A stretch of 64,000 bases of DNA from Actinophytocola sp044466355. Its GTDB lineage: Bacteria; Actinomycetota; Actinomycetes; Mycobacteriales; Pseudonocardiaceae. Below the pieces are notes generated by a model, which saw only the letters and a program-made list of their open reading frames with translations, searched no databases and was not told the origin of the DNA. Positions 30,860 through 41,893 of this stretch are shown piece by piece. The stretch is taken from contig NZ_JBITMQ010000001.1 in the NCBI RefSeq assembly GCF_044466355.1, positions 62,001 to 126,000 of the forward strand. The letters run 5' to 3'. Position numbers and translations under genes: made by a program. Numbering within the stretch: position 1 is the first letter of the stretch; every line of letters starts with the position of its first letter.

Positions 30860-31765
30860 ATGGCGCAGGTCGAGACGCCGATCACCCAGCAACGGCGCCT
30901 TCGCGCCGCGTTGAAGCGGGCTCGGGAACAGAGCGGCATGACCCAGAAAGACGTAGCCGTCCTGCTCGACTGGTCCCCGTCGAAGGTCATTCGCATTGAG
31001 ACCGGCGCGGCGATCATCTCGACATCCGACCTCCAGGCGCTCCTGCCGCATTACGGCATCACCGATCGCGAACGCATCAACGAACTGGTCGAGGTCGCAC
31101 GCGCGAGTCGCAAGCAGGCCTGGTGGGACGAGTACCGCGGGGTCTACGACCAGCAGTTCCTGACCTTCCTCGGGTACGAGGCATCGACGATCCGATTGCG
31201 GTCCTACCAGGCGCTGCTCATCCCGGGCCTGTTGCAGACTCCCGGCTACACCAGCGCGATCCTGCGTGCCTACACCGACGACGAGGAGTCCATGGTGCGC
31301 GACGCGCAGGTTCGCGCCAGGCGGCAACGGGTGCTCGAACAAGGCGCGGGACCCGAGATGTTCTTCGTGCTCGACGAGGCCGCACTGCACCGCTGGGTCG
31401 GCGGCGCGAGCGTCATGCGCGAGCAGTTGTTGTGGTTGGTGGAGCTGGGCAAGCGGCCGAATATCGAGATCCAGGTCGTCCCGTTCAGCGCCGGCGCACA
31501 CCCGGGCATGCGCGGTGCGTTCACGATCTTCGAGTTCCCGTTCGAGGACGAGGACTTCGCGCTGCTGCTCGAACACCCGGACGGCGACGTGCTCATCCAG
31601 AACAAGCCGGACATCGCCAGCACCTACGTCGAGACCTTCTTCGATCTGGAAGCCGTCGCGGCCCCGAAGGGCGACCTCGAAGAGGTGATCCACCGGATTC
31701 TCGAAACGTTCCCCGGGCCGAAGACCGCGCGGGCCGACAAGGTATCCGCAAAAGCGCAGGACTGA
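30860..31765 (+). CDS. XRE family regulator with DUF5753
   Basis: A 301-residue helix-turn-helix protein. HTH: LRAALKRAREQSGMTQKDVA then LLDWSPSKVIRIETGAAIIS. The rest is the DUF5753 domain, including RSYQALLIPGLLQTPGYTSA, EAALHRWVGGASVMREQLLW and GAFTIFEFPFEDEDFALLLE. ATG 30860 follows GAGGAG. This family pairs with DUF397 and often controls development, antibiotics or toxin-like loci. The dyad at 30795-30826 is its likely own target. Confidence 0.92.
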   Translation: MAQVETPITQQRRLRAALKRAREQSGMTQKDVAVLLDWSPSKVIRIETGAAIISTSDLQALLPHYGITDRERINELVEVARASRKQAWWDEYRGVYDQQFLTFLGYEASTIRLRSYQALLIPGLLQTPGYTSAILRAYTDDEESMVRDAQVRARRQRVLEQGAGPEMFFVLDEAALHRWVGGASVMREQLLWLVELGKRPNIEIQVVPFSAGAHPGMRGAFTIFEFPFEDEDFALLLEHPDGDVLIQNKPDIASTYVETFFDLEAVAAPKGDLEEVIHRILETFPGPKTARADKVSAKAQD

Positions 31766-31830
31766 TGACCGTGAACCACGACCGAGGGGAGGCTGGTATG
31801 ACCGCGACGACGCGGGCGTGTCCGCGTTGA
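31765..31830 (+). CDS. possible 21-residue peptide coupled to the XRE gene
   Basis: An ATG sharing its A with the XRE stop (TGATGA) opens a 21-codon frame, MTVNHDRGEAGMTATTRACP plus a final Arg, ending at 31830. GAGGGGAGG lies before an internal ATG, so a 10-residue product is also possible. There is no family; it may be a leader or noise. Confidence 0.25.
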   Translation: MTVNHDRGEAGMTATTRACPR

Positions 31831-31860
31831 CCGGCCGGACCTCTGTCCGCGCATAGGCAC

Positions 31861-31889
31861 GGGCGGCCCTGTTGCACCAGGAACCGCCC
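31861..31889 (+). terminator. hairpin terminator after XRE gene
   Basis: GGGCGG pairs with CCGCCC, and the inner CCTG pairs with CAGG, around the loop TTGCAC; one arm has an AA bulge. It lies about 100 bases after the XRE stop. No T run. Confidence 0.5.
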
Positions 31890-31933
31890 GCAAGAGCACT
31901 CAGCATCCCTCTAGGCGAAGAAGGGCCAGTGCC

Positions 31934-33280
31934 GTGCCCAGAGTACAACGACCAGTGAGATCACATCGACAGCGGGCGACCGCCCAGAACGGGGAGTCAC
32001 CGGGTCTGCCCAGGTACAACCCCATCCCCATGGCCAACGGCCTGCGGCGGAACTTGCGCAAACGGGTGAAGAACAGCAAGCCCGAGGATGACAGCAACTG
32101 GGCGACGTTCCCCACAAAACGCCGGGTGGTGATCGCCGTCCACACCGTCGCCGCGGCCATGCGGCTCAAGGACCTCGTCGGGTTGCTCGACGAGGACCCC
32201 GAGATCGGCCTCGTGTACACGGCGGTGCCCGACCGCCTCGGCGACGGGGTGGTCGAACTCCTGCGCAAGTGGGAGGTCAAGCGGATGCGGTGGGCCGAGG
32301 CCGCCGACGGCGACTACGACCTCGCCATCGGCGCCAGCCTCCACCGGATCGGTGAGCTCGGCGCCAAGCGGACCTTCGCGATCGCCCACGGCTCCGGCTA
32401 CAACAAGCGCTGGCCGAGCTGGGCGTGGCCGCGCTCCGACGAGAAACGGCCGACCTACGGCCTCGACCGGGAGTCGTTGCTCGACCGGTCCGGCCGGCCC
32501 GTGGTGGACGCGTTGAACCTGTCGCACATCGACCAGTGGGAGACGCTGAAACGCCAGTGCCCGGAGGCCACCACCGCGGCGATGGTCGGCGGCGACCCCT
32601 CGTTCGACCGCCTGAAGGTCAGCCTGCCCTCCCGCCAGTACTACCGGGACGCGCTGAACGTGCGCAACGGGCAGGTGCTGGTCGCGGTCACCTCGACCTG
32701 GGGGCAACAGTCACTGCTGAGCAGGCACCCCGGCCTGCTGGCCAGACTGCTCACGGAGCTACCCGCCAACCACAAGGTCATCCTCACCACCCACCCCGCC
32801 GTGTGGTTCGAGCACGGCCCGCAGCGGATACGGACCCTGCTGCGTGACGTGTGCAGCGCGGGGCTCGACGTGGTCGAGGCCGGTGAACCGTGGCAGGGCC
32901 TGCTGGCGGCGGCCGACTACCTCATCGGCGACCACACCTCGGTGAGCGTCTACGGCGCCGCCAGCGGCCTGCCTCTGCTGCTGAGCCACTTCGCCGAGGA
33001 CGACATCGACGGCCAGTCGGTCATGGCGGAACTGGCCCACCTGAGCCCGCACCTCGACGACGAGGTACCGCTGGTCGAGCAACTGGGCATGGCGACAGCC
33101 GCGCAACCGGACCAGCAGGAGGTCGCCGGCGCGCGCGTGTCGTCCATCCCTGGCGGATCGGCGCGGGCGCTGCGCAGGAAGTTCTACGAACTGCTGGAAC
33201 TGGACGAACCGGAGGTCGATCCGAGAGTGGAGCGGGTGGCTCCGCCGAGGTTGATGAAGAACGAGTCATTCGGCTGGTGA
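31934..33280 (+). CDS. GT-B-like glycosyl/glycerophosphotransferase-type protein of unknown function
   Basis: A 448-residue cytoplasmic protein. The middle and C-terminal parts resemble the CDP-glycerol transferase/GT-B fold: VLVAVTSTWGQQSLLSRHPG, NHKVILTTHPAVWFEHGPQR and LLAAADYLIGDHTSVSVYGA, the last matching the nucleotide-sugar binding segment. The N-terminus is basic (RRNLRKRVKNSK). Starts: GTG 31934 or ATG 32030 (MANGLRRN). It overlaps the convergent NB-ARC gene by 15 bp. A cell-envelope polymer role is possible; substrate unknown. Confidence 0.6.
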   Translation: MPRVQRPVRSHRQRATAQNGESPGLPRYNPIPMANGLRRNLRKRVKNSKPEDDSNWATFPTKRRVVIAVHTVAAAMRLKDLVGLLDEDPEIGLVYTAVPDRLGDGVVELLRKWEVKRMRWAEAADGDYDLAIGASLHRIGELGAKRTFAIAHGSGYNKRWPSWAWPRSDEKRPTYGLDRESLLDRSGRPVVDALNLSHIDQWETLKRQCPEATTAAMVGGDPSFDRLKVSLPSRQYYRDALNVRNGQVLVAVTSTWGQQSLLSRHPGLLARLLTELPANHKVILTTHPAVWFEHGPQRIRTLLRDVCSAGLDVVEAGEPWQGLLAAADYLIGDHTSVSVYGAASGLPLLLSHFAEDDIDGQSVMAELAHLSPHLDDEVPLVEQLGMATAAQPDQQEVAGARVSSIPGGSARALRRKFYELLELDEPEVDPRVERVAPPRLMKNESFGW

Positions 33281-35887
33281 GGAAGGCGGCGACCCGAGGT
33301 TGCGCACCCGTTCCAGGATCTGCGCGGCCGCGGGGTTGCCGAGCTCGGCGTAGCGGACGGCGGCGCGCTCGTAGTGGTCACGGGCGTCGCCGAGCCTGCC
33401 GGACCGCTCGTCCAGTTCGCCGAGCGCCCGGAGCGCGTCCGCTTCGCCGAGGGTGGCGTTGACCGACCGCATGGCGGCGAGCGCGGACTCGAGGTGGGTG
33501 CGCGCGCTGTCCGCCCGGTCCAGGTCGGTCTCCGCGCGGCCCAGGAACAGGAACGAACGGGCGGTGTTGTACGGATCCGGTGTGGACAGCGAGCCGAGCT
33601 CGCTGGTGGCCGCCACCAGGACCGCCACCGCCTCCTCCGGTCTGCCGGCCGTGGTCAGCGCTCGGCCGAGGCTGATCAGGGCCAGCCCGACGTTGCGTTG
33701 CTCGCCGATCCGCCGGTACTCCTCGAGCGCCTGGGTGAAGCGGTCGATCGCCGTCTCCGTCTCGCCCTGGTCGAGGTACACGAAGCCGAACCGTTCCAGC
33801 GAACTCGCCATCCGCAGCCGGTCGTCGAGCCGGCGCCACAGCTCCGCCGCGCGGCTCATGCGCTCGAGCGCCTCGTCGTTGCGCCCCAGTGCGTGGAACA
33901 GCAGCCCGAGTCGGTCCTGGGTCTCGGCCTCCATGAACCTGTCGGCGCACGACCGGGCCGCCTGCTCGGCGATCAGGTCGAACTGGAGCCAGTCGTGGTA
34001 GTGCGTGCGGTGCAGGAACAACCCCCACATCGCGTCGGCCATCCGCCACGCGAGATCGTGCAGGCCGGTGTCGTTGGCGAACCTGGCCGCGGCCAGGAGG
34101 TTGATCCGCTCCTGGTCGAGCCAGTCGAGTGCCGAGCTCCGGTCCGCGAACGACATCGACGGCGGGATCACCCGCACCGTGTCCCCGTGCCGGCTCGCCC
34201 GGTGCGGGGTGATGGACGCGCTCGCGTCCGACGCGGACTGCAGGTACCAGTCGAGCATCCTGCGCACGGCCGCCTCACGGCGCTGCACCGGTTCCTCGTC
34301 CTGCGCTTTGTCCCGCGCGTGCAGTCGGATCAGGTCGTGGAAGCGGCAGCGGCCGGCCCTCGATTCGTCCAGCATGTTCGCGTTGAGGAGTTCCTCGACC
34401 AGCGCCTCGGCCTCCAGCACGGGGGTCTCCATGACCGCGGCGACCACGTCGAGGCCGAAGTCGGGTCCCGGGTGCAGCCCCAACAGCCGGTAGAGCCTCG
34501 CCGCCTCGTCGGAAAGTGCCTGGTATGACATGTCGAACACCGCCTGTACCGATAGTTCGTCGCCGAACGACAACCGTGCGAGCCGCCGCCGTTCGTCCTG
34601 GAGATCGGCCACCGCGCGTGCGAGTGTCCACTTCGGACGTGTCGCCAGCCGGGCGCCGGCCACGCACAACGCGATGGGCAGGCCACCGCACAGCTCCACC
34701 AGCTTCCGCGCGTGCCCCTGTTCCTCCGCGACCCGTTCCTCCCCGACCGCCTTGGCCAGCAACATGACGCCGTGCCGTTGGCTCAACGGTTCCAGCGTGA
34801 GGAACCGCGCGCTGTCGGTCACGAGGCTGCCCAGCCATGACTGCCCGGTCACCAGCGCCACGCTGCCCGTCCGGTCGGGCAGCAGCTGCCGGAGGTCTGC
34901 TGCCGACCCGGCGTTGTCGAGCAGCACGAGCAGCCGCCGCCGGGCGGTCAGCTGCCGGTAGAGCTCCGCCTGCTCGCCCGCCTCCACCGGTATCTGCCGC
35001 GCCGCGACACCGAGCGCTGCGAGGAACCCGGCGAACACCTGCTCGACCGGCACCTTGTTGCGGGAGCCGCCGAGGTCGGCGTACAGCTGCCCGTCCGGGT
35101 AGCGTTCGCGGGCACCGTGCGCCCACCGCAACGCGAGTGCGGTCTTGCCGACCCCGGGCGGCCCGACGAGCACGAGCAGCCCGCTCGTCTCGTGGTCGTT
35201 CAGGGTGCTGAGCTCGTTCTCCCGGTCCACGAAGGTGTTCGCGGGCGCGAGGATCTGGTGCGGCACCTCGTCCGGCCCGGCCGGTGCCGGTTCGATGACC
35301 GGTGGCTGCGACATTCCGGGCAGGTGAATCCACGCGCGCAGCCGGGTCTTCTTCACCTGGGTCGAGATCGGGTGGTAGTGCGCCGGGTCGATGGACCGGT
35401 AGCCGTGCCGCACGATGCCGTCGTACACGCCATCGGACACGATGACCGCGAGGTTGCCGGACGCGTGCCGCAGCGCCGTGCGCAGCTCGGTCGCGTCCAG
35501 CATGCGGCAGGCGCGGACCAGGTCGGCGCCGTACAGCCCGTTGTCGTCGATCCTCACCTCCCCCGCGTCCAGTGCGAGCCGCAGCCGGAACCGGTGCGCC
35601 AGCGGCACGGTGCGATTGTGTTCCGCCAGCCCCGCCGACAAGCAGCCGACGAGCGGGTCCAGCAGCAGCACCTTCGACACCTCGGGCGGGACCAGCACGA
35701 TCATCCCGTCGCCGCTGTCGGAGTGGACACAGTCGTCCCACCGCACCCCCGACGCCTCGATCGCCTCCGCCACCAGCCGGTAGAGAACGGCGCGGACCGC
35801 GAACTGGGCACCGTCGTCCCGGTGTGGATCACCGAACCCCTCGACGTCGATCGCCAGGATCGAGTGGTGTGTCGGGTACTGGCTCAC
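33266..35887 (-). CDS. nucleotidyl-cyclase-like / NB-ARC (STAND) NTPase / TPR protein
   Basis: An 873-residue multidomain signalling protein. Residues 1-200 resemble a class III nucleotidyl cyclase (ILAIDVEGFGD and HSDSGDGMIVLVP, with the two metal-site aspartates; the usual Asn-Arg motif is only partly kept in GADLVRACRML). Residues about 215-560 are an NB-ARC/STAND NTPase: GPPGVGKTALALRW, LLVLLDNAGSAADLRQLLPD and CGGLPIALCVAGARL. Residues about 600-860 are TPR repeats (ALERMSRAAELWRRLDDRLR). The layout is AfsR-like without the DNA-binding domain. Such proteins act as ligand-triggered switches in regulation or phage defence; the role here is unknown. Confidence 0.85.
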   Translation of the reverse strand: MSQYPTHHSILAIDVEGFGDPHRDDGAQFAVRAVLYRLVAEAIEASGVRWDDCVHSDSGDGMIVLVPPEVSKVLLLDPLVGCLSAGLAEHNRTVPLAHRFRLRLALDAGEVRIDDNGLYGADLVRACRMLDATELRTALRHASGNLAVIVSDGVYDGIVRHGYRSIDPAHYHPISTQVKKTRLRAWIHLPGMSQPPVIEPAPAGPDEVPHQILAPANTFVDRENELSTLNDHETSGLLVLVGPPGVGKTALALRWAHGARERYPDGQLYADLGGSRNKVPVEQVFAGFLAALGVAARQIPVEAGEQAELYRQLTARRRLLVLLDNAGSAADLRQLLPDRTGSVALVTGQSWLGSLVTDSARFLTLEPLSQRHGVMLLAKAVGEERVAEEQGHARKLVELCGGLPIALCVAGARLATRPKWTLARAVADLQDERRRLARLSFGDELSVQAVFDMSYQALSDEAARLYRLLGLHPGPDFGLDVVAAVMETPVLEAEALVEELLNANMLDESRAGRCRFHDLIRLHARDKAQDEEPVQRREAAVRRMLDWYLQSASDASASITPHRASRHGDTVRVIPPSMSFADRSSALDWLDQERINLLAAARFANDTGLHDLAWRMADAMWGLFLHRTHYHDWLQFDLIAEQAARSCADRFMEAETQDRLGLLFHALGRNDEALERMSRAAELWRRLDDRLRMASSLERFGFVYLDQGETETAIDRFTQALEEYRRIGEQRNVGLALISLGRALTTAGRPEEAVAVLVAATSELGSLSTPDPYNTARSFLFLGRAETDLDRADSARTHLESALAAMRSVNATLGEADALRALGELDERSGRLGDARDHYERAAVRYAELGNPAAAQILERVRNLGSPPSSPAE

Positions 35888-36009
35888 TCGTCACCGCCGT
35901 CGGTCCGTGACAGGTCAGGCTAATCGTCCCCGAATCCCGATTCCGTGCCATATGGCACACAGGCGCGGCCGGACCGATCCCGCGTGGCGTCAGCGGTCTG
36001 GCGAAGTGG

Positions 36010-36993
36010 CTACCCGCAGCGCCATACCGTCGGCACCAGCGTGCCGGCACTGGTCCTGGTCTGGCCGCCGACGGTGGTGCCGTCCGCGCTGAGCGCGCCG
36101 ACGGCCGTGATCGTGGACCCCGTCGGCGGTGTCAGGTCGACACGTGTGTCGCCCCGGAACAGGGCGTACCCACCCGCTCCGTCCGCGAGGATCGTGCCGT
36201 TCTTCAGGAAGAAGGCGCGGTAGCCGGTGCTCCCGGGAACGGCCGTGACGTCTCCGGACACGATGTCGATCAGGGCGATGTCGTCGTGGACGGTGCGGTT
36301 GACCAGCACCGTGCCCGCGTCGATGTCCCGGGGGGCGAGTTCGTCGGCGGGACCGAGGTCCTGCGGCGCGCCGCTCGTCCCGCCACGCCACACCGCCGCG
36401 GTGGGGACACCGTCCCGGTCGTAGTCGCTGCGTCCCAGCACGTTGCGGTTGTCGTCGACGGCGACCGCGGCGACCGGTACGTCGAGCGAGGACTCCAGGA
36501 CGTAGCCGGACCACGTGTCGGCGCTACCGGCGAACGCGATGCTGAAGTAGTACGGCCAGTTCCCGACCGTGCCGCGCCCGACGTACGTGCCCGCGTCGTT
36601 GATCTCGTACACGCTGTCCTGTGCCGAGCCGATGTCCTCGGGCTGCTCGCCGGGCCGCTGCCCGACCGGGTAGGACCAGCCGGTGTCGGTGGCGTACCGG
36701 TACCCGATGAGCACGCCGGAGGCGTTGGCGTCGGTGGGACTGAACGCGAGCGTGTCCGTGATCTCCCCGCCCTGCCACACCACGCCCGAACCGGTGTCGG
36801 CTCCCGGTGAGACGGAACCGTAGAACGTCGTGGTTCCCGCCATCGCGGTCACCGTCGCGGTCCCGTCGGCGGGGTTGGGCAGGGTGGACACCGCGCACCC
36901 GGACGCGGCGGTCTCGGCGGCCGCGGATCCCGTCGCCGGCAGCCCGAGGGCCACGACGGTGGCGGACAACAGGACGGCGCTCGTTCTTCTCAC
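36010..36993 (-). CDS. secreted protein with beta-propeller-like repeats
   Basis: A 327-residue exported protein. The signal peptide is RRTSAVLLSATVVALGLP with cleavage near SAAA. The mature part has repeated short blocks typical of HAF-like/extracellular repeats: DSVYEINDAGTYVGRG, AVDDNRNVLGRSDYDRDG and GALSADGTTVGGQT. Two cysteines (near the N-terminus and at the C-terminal WRCG) could form a disulfide. No catalytic motif is seen. Convergent partners are absent; it is divergent from the subtilase gene. Confidence 0.75.
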   Translation of the reverse strand: MRRTSAVLLSATVVALGLPATGSAAAETAASGCAVSTLPNPADGTATVTAMAGTTTFYGSVSPGADTGSGVVWQGGEITDTLAFSPTDANASGVLIGYRYATDTGWSYPVGQRPGEQPEDIGSAQDSVYEINDAGTYVGRGTVGNWPYYFSIAFAGSADTWSGYVLESSLDVPVAAVAVDDNRNVLGRSDYDRDGVPTAAVWRGGTSGAPQDLGPADELAPRDIDAGTVLVNRTVHDDIALIDIVSGDVTAVPGSTGYRAFFLKNGTILADGAGGYALFRGDTRVDLTPPTGSTITAVGALSADGTTVGGQTRTSAGTLVPTVWRCG

Positions 36994-37357
36994 AGCGGCT
37001 CCCAGTGGCAGGTCGTGACGAATGGCGTCGATCCGTCACACTCTAGGTGCCCACGCTCAAAGCGCCGTCGCGGTGCGCGCAGGTCGTGGTTTCGCAAGGC
37101 GACGCACACGTGCCGTCCCATACGAACTCGGCCAATTCGCAATAATGGGAAACTGTCATGGATTCGACAGATTTCTTTCTCGATAATGTACACCCTTCGG
37201 CTCAGTGGTCTGACGCCGAATTGGCTAATATTGTATTTTGGTGACCGTTTCCCTAAGATTCTGTTCACGTTCGCGCGGACGTTCCCAACCCTGCAGTCCG
37301 GTCGATCCGGTGTGTCCGGTCGGCCGGTGAACCCTTTGTTCGAGGGAGAACCCTGTC
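36994..37357. other. divergent regulatory region between secreted protein and subtilase
   Basis: About 364 bp. The part from 37110 to 37265 is clearly AT-rich (for example TTGGCTAATATTGTATTTTGG) and is the probable promoter region of the protease gene, which has a leader of up to about 100 bases. GAGGGAGAA near 37342 is its ribosome site. No coding sequence is supported. Confidence 0.45.
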
Positions 37358-39313
<1,956 letters not shown>

Positions 39314-39320
39314 CCCCGGC

Positions 39321-39385
39321 GGCCGGCTGGTGGGCCGGCCACGGAATCGACACGGTCCGGCGGGCGGATGTCCGCCGGACCGTGT
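39321..39385. terminator. tandem hairpins between subtilase and pcaJ
   Basis: First hairpin: GGCCGGC/GCCGGCC around TGGTGG (39321-39340). Second: a perfect 14-bp stem ACACGGTCCGGCGG/CCGCCGGACCGTGT around an 8-base loop (39350-39385). They separate two convergent genes and probably terminate both. Confidence 0.8.
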
Positions 39386-39390
39386 TCCGA

Positions 39391-40038
39391 TCAGGTCGTG
39401 TCCAGGGGCACGTCGAGGCGGGTGCGCAGCTCGTCGAGCGTGATGCCGTACGTCTCGGCCACGTGTACCCGGCCGCCGTCGAGGTGGAAGACGGCGCGGT
39501 CGGTGTAGACCCGGCGCACGCAGCGCAGGCCGGTGACGGGGTAGGTGCACTCGCGGACGAGCTTCGGCCTCCCGGTCTTGTCGAACAGCGTCATCATCAC
39601 GAACACGGACCTGGCGCCGACCGCGAGGTCCATGGCACCGCCGACCGCGGGGATCGCGCCGGGGGCGCCGGTGTGCCAGTTGGCGAGCGTACCGTCGGCG
39701 GCGACCTGGAACGCGCCGAGGACGCACACGTCGAGGTGGCCGCCGCGCATCATGGCGAAGGACTGGGCGTGGTCGAAGTAGGACGCGCCGGGCAGCTCGG
39801 TGACCGGGATCTTGCCCGCGTTGAGCAGGTCCGGGTCGACGTCGTCGCCGTGGGCGTGGGGGCCCATGCCGAGCATGCCGTTCTCGGTGTGGAGCACGAC
39901 GCCGCTCGCCGGGTCGAGGTGGTCGGCGACGGCGGTGGGCTGCCCGATGCCGAGGTTCACGTACGCGCCCGGCGGGATGTCCCTGGCGACCAGGGCGGCC
40001 AGCTCCGCGCGGCCGAGCGGGGCGGGGTGCTCGATCAC
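39391..40038 (-). CDS. pcaJ: 3-oxoadipate CoA-transferase subunit B
   Basis: A 215-residue CoA-transferase beta subunit. The catalytic glutamate lies in LHTENGMLGMGP; other family blocks are GAYVNLGIGQP, MMRGGHLDVCVLGAFQVAADG and CVRRVYTDRAVF. With subunit A it moves CoA from succinyl-CoA to 3-oxoadipate. GTG start at 40038 overlaps the pcaI stop as GTGA. The specific assignment to 3-oxoadipate rests on the neighbouring PcaF-type thiolase; acetoacetate transferase (ScoB) is the alternative. Confidence 0.85.
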   Translation of the reverse strand: MIEHPAPLGRAELAALVARDIPPGAYVNLGIGQPTAVADHLDPASGVVLHTENGMLGMGPHAHGDDVDPDLLNAGKIPVTELPGASYFDHAQSFAMMRGGHLDVCVLGAFQVAADGTLANWHTGAPGAIPAVGGAMDLAVGARSVFVMMTLFDKTGRPKLVRECTYPVTGLRCVRRVYTDRAVFHLDGGRVHVAETYGITLDELRTRLDVPLDTT

Positions 40039-40694
40039 GCCGTCACCACCACCCGGTCCACGTAGATCCCCGGCGTGACGACGGCCTCCGGGTCGAGCGC
40101 ACCCGCGGGGACGACCCGGGTCACCTCGGCGATGGTGACGCGGGCGGCGGTCGCCATGATGGGCCCGAAGTTGCGGCCCGTCCTGCGGTACACGAGGTTG
40201 CCCGCCTCGTCCGCGGTGTGTGCGCGGATCAGTGCCACGTCGGCGTGGATCGGGTACTCGAGCACGTGTTCGCGGCCCGCGATGACGCGGGACTCCTTGC
40301 CCTCGGCGAGCATCGTGCCCGCGCCGGTCGGTGTGTAGAACGCGCCGATCCCGGCGCCCGCCGCCCGGATCCGTTCCGCGAGGTTGCCCTGTGGCGCCAC
40401 TTCCAGCTCGATCCTGCCCTCGGCGTACAGCCGTTCGAACACGTACGAGTCGACCTGCCGGGGGAACGAGCAGATGATCTTGCGGACCTGACCGGTGGCG
40501 AGGAGCGCGGCGAGCCCGGTGTCGCCGTTGCCCGCGTTGTTGTTCACCACCGTCAGTTCCCCGGCCCCGCGGCGGCGTAGCGCGTCGATGAGCGCGTAGG
40601 GCTGTCCGGCCGGGCCGAACCCGCCGATCAGCACGGTCGACCCGGGTTCGATCCCGCGGACCGCCGTGTCCGTGTCGGGGGCGATCTCGACCAT
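40035..40694 (-). CDS. pcaI: 3-oxoadipate CoA-transferase subunit A
   Basis: A 219-residue CoA-transferase alpha subunit with the CoA-loop STVLIGGFGPAGQPYALIDA, then LTVVNNNAGNGDTGLAALLA and AFYTPTGAGTMLAEGKESRV. ATG at 40694 shares a base with the thiolase stop (TGATG) and the 3' end overlaps pcaJ. The order pcaF-pcaI-pcaJ completes the lower beta-ketoadipate pathway to succinyl-CoA and acetyl-CoA. Confidence 0.87.
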   Translation of the reverse strand: MVEIAPDTDTAVRGIEPGSTVLIGGFGPAGQPYALIDALRRRGAGELTVVNNNAGNGDTGLAALLATGQVRKIICSFPRQVDSYVFERLYAEGRIELEVAPQGNLAERIRAAGAGIGAFYTPTGAGTMLAEGKESRVIAGREHVLEYPIHADVALIRAHTADEAGNLVYRRTGRNFGPIMATAARVTIAEVTRVVPAGALDPEAVVTPGIYVDRVVVTA

Positions 40695-41887
40695 CAGGCC
40701 ACGTTCTCGATGACGACCGCGAGGCCCTGGCCGACGCCGATGCAGATGGCGGCGACGCCCCACCGCGCGCGGCGTTCGCGCAGCACCGCGGCGAGCGTGC
40801 CGAGGATCCGCCCACCGGACGCGCCGAGCGGGTGGCCGACCGCGATCGCGCCGCCCTTCGTGTTGACGATCTCCGGGTCGATCGGCCACGCTCCGACACA
40901 GGCGAGCGACTGCGCGGCGAACGCCTCGTTCAGCTCCACCGCACCCACGTCGGACCACGTGATCCCGGCCGCCGCCAGCGCCCGCTCCGCCGCGGCGACG
41001 GGTGCGTAGCCGAACTCCTGCGGCACGGAACCCACCGCGCCGCGACCGGCGATCCGCGCGACCGGGTCGGTGCCGATGACCCGCGCGGCGTCCGCCGAGC
41101 CGATCAGGACCGCGGACGCACCGTCGGACAGCGGCGACGCGTTGCCCGCGGTGATCCGCCCGTCCGGCCGGAACGACGGCTTGAGCGAGGCGAGCTTCTC
41201 GAGCGAGGAGTCGGCGCGGATGCCCTCGTCCCGCTTGAGGTCCACGCCGGGCACACCCACGACGAGGTCGTCGTAGAACCCGTCCGACCACGCCCGGTCG
41301 GCGAGCCGGTGCGACCGCAGCGCGAACGCGTCCTGCTGCTCGCGGGTGACGCCGAACCGGTCCGCCAGCGCCTCGTTGGCCTCCCCGTTCGACACGGTCC
41401 ACGCAGGATTCATGCGCGGGTTCACCAGCCGCCAGCCCAGCGCGGTCGACACGAGCGTCGCGTCCCCGGCCGGGAAACCCTTGACCGGCTTGGGCAGCAC
41501 CCACGGCGAGCGGCTCATCGACTCGACCCCGCCCGCCACCACGATCTCGGCGTCGCCGGTCTCCACCGCCCGCGACGCGACCATCGCCGCGTCCAGGCTG
41601 GAGCCGCACAGCCGGTTCACGGTCGTGGCGGGCACGGTGACCGGGAGCCCGGCCAGCAGCACGGCCATGCGGCCTACGTTGCGGTTGTCCTCGCCGGCGC
41701 CGTTGGCGTTGCCGTACACGACGTCGTCGATCCGCGCCGGGTCCAGGTCCGGTGTCCGCGTGAGCAGCTCGGACAGGACGGTGGCGGCGAGGTCGTCGGT
41801 CCGCACTCCGGACAGGGCGCCGCCGTAGCGGCCGAACGGGGTGCGTACCGCGGTGTAGACGAAAGAGGTTGGCAGTACGGATGACAC
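40694..41887 (-). CDS. pcaF: 3-oxoadipyl-CoA thiolase
   Basis: A 397-residue thiolase. The acylated cysteine is Cys94 in TTVNRLCGSSLDA, the histidine is in GAIAVGHPLGASGGR, and the second cysteine is in CIGVGQGLAVV, where the IGVGQG form is typical of beta-ketoadipyl-CoA thiolases. It cleaves 3-oxoadipyl-CoA to succinyl-CoA and acetyl-CoA. It lies upstream of pcaIJ with overlapping codons. No ring-cleavage or muconate genes are in the window, so the feeder pathway is not the classic one or lies elsewhere. Confidence 0.9.
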   Translation of the reverse strand: MSSVLPTSFVYTAVRTPFGRYGGALSGVRTDDLAATVLSELLTRTPDLDPARIDDVVYGNANGAGEDNRNVGRMAVLLAGLPVTVPATTVNRLCGSSLDAAMVASRAVETGDAEIVVAGGVESMSRSPWVLPKPVKGFPAGDATLVSTALGWRLVNPRMNPAWTVSNGEANEALADRFGVTREQQDAFALRSHRLADRAWSDGFYDDLVVGVPGVDLKRDEGIRADSSLEKLASLKPSFRPDGRITAGNASPLSDGASAVLIGSADAARVIGTDPVARIAGRGAVGSVPQEFGYAPVAAAERALAAAGITWSDVGAVELNEAFAAQSLACVGAWPIDPEIVNTKGGAIAVGHPLGASGGRILGTLAAVLRERRARWGVAAICIGVGQGLAVVIENVA

Positions 41888-41893
41888 GGGCCC

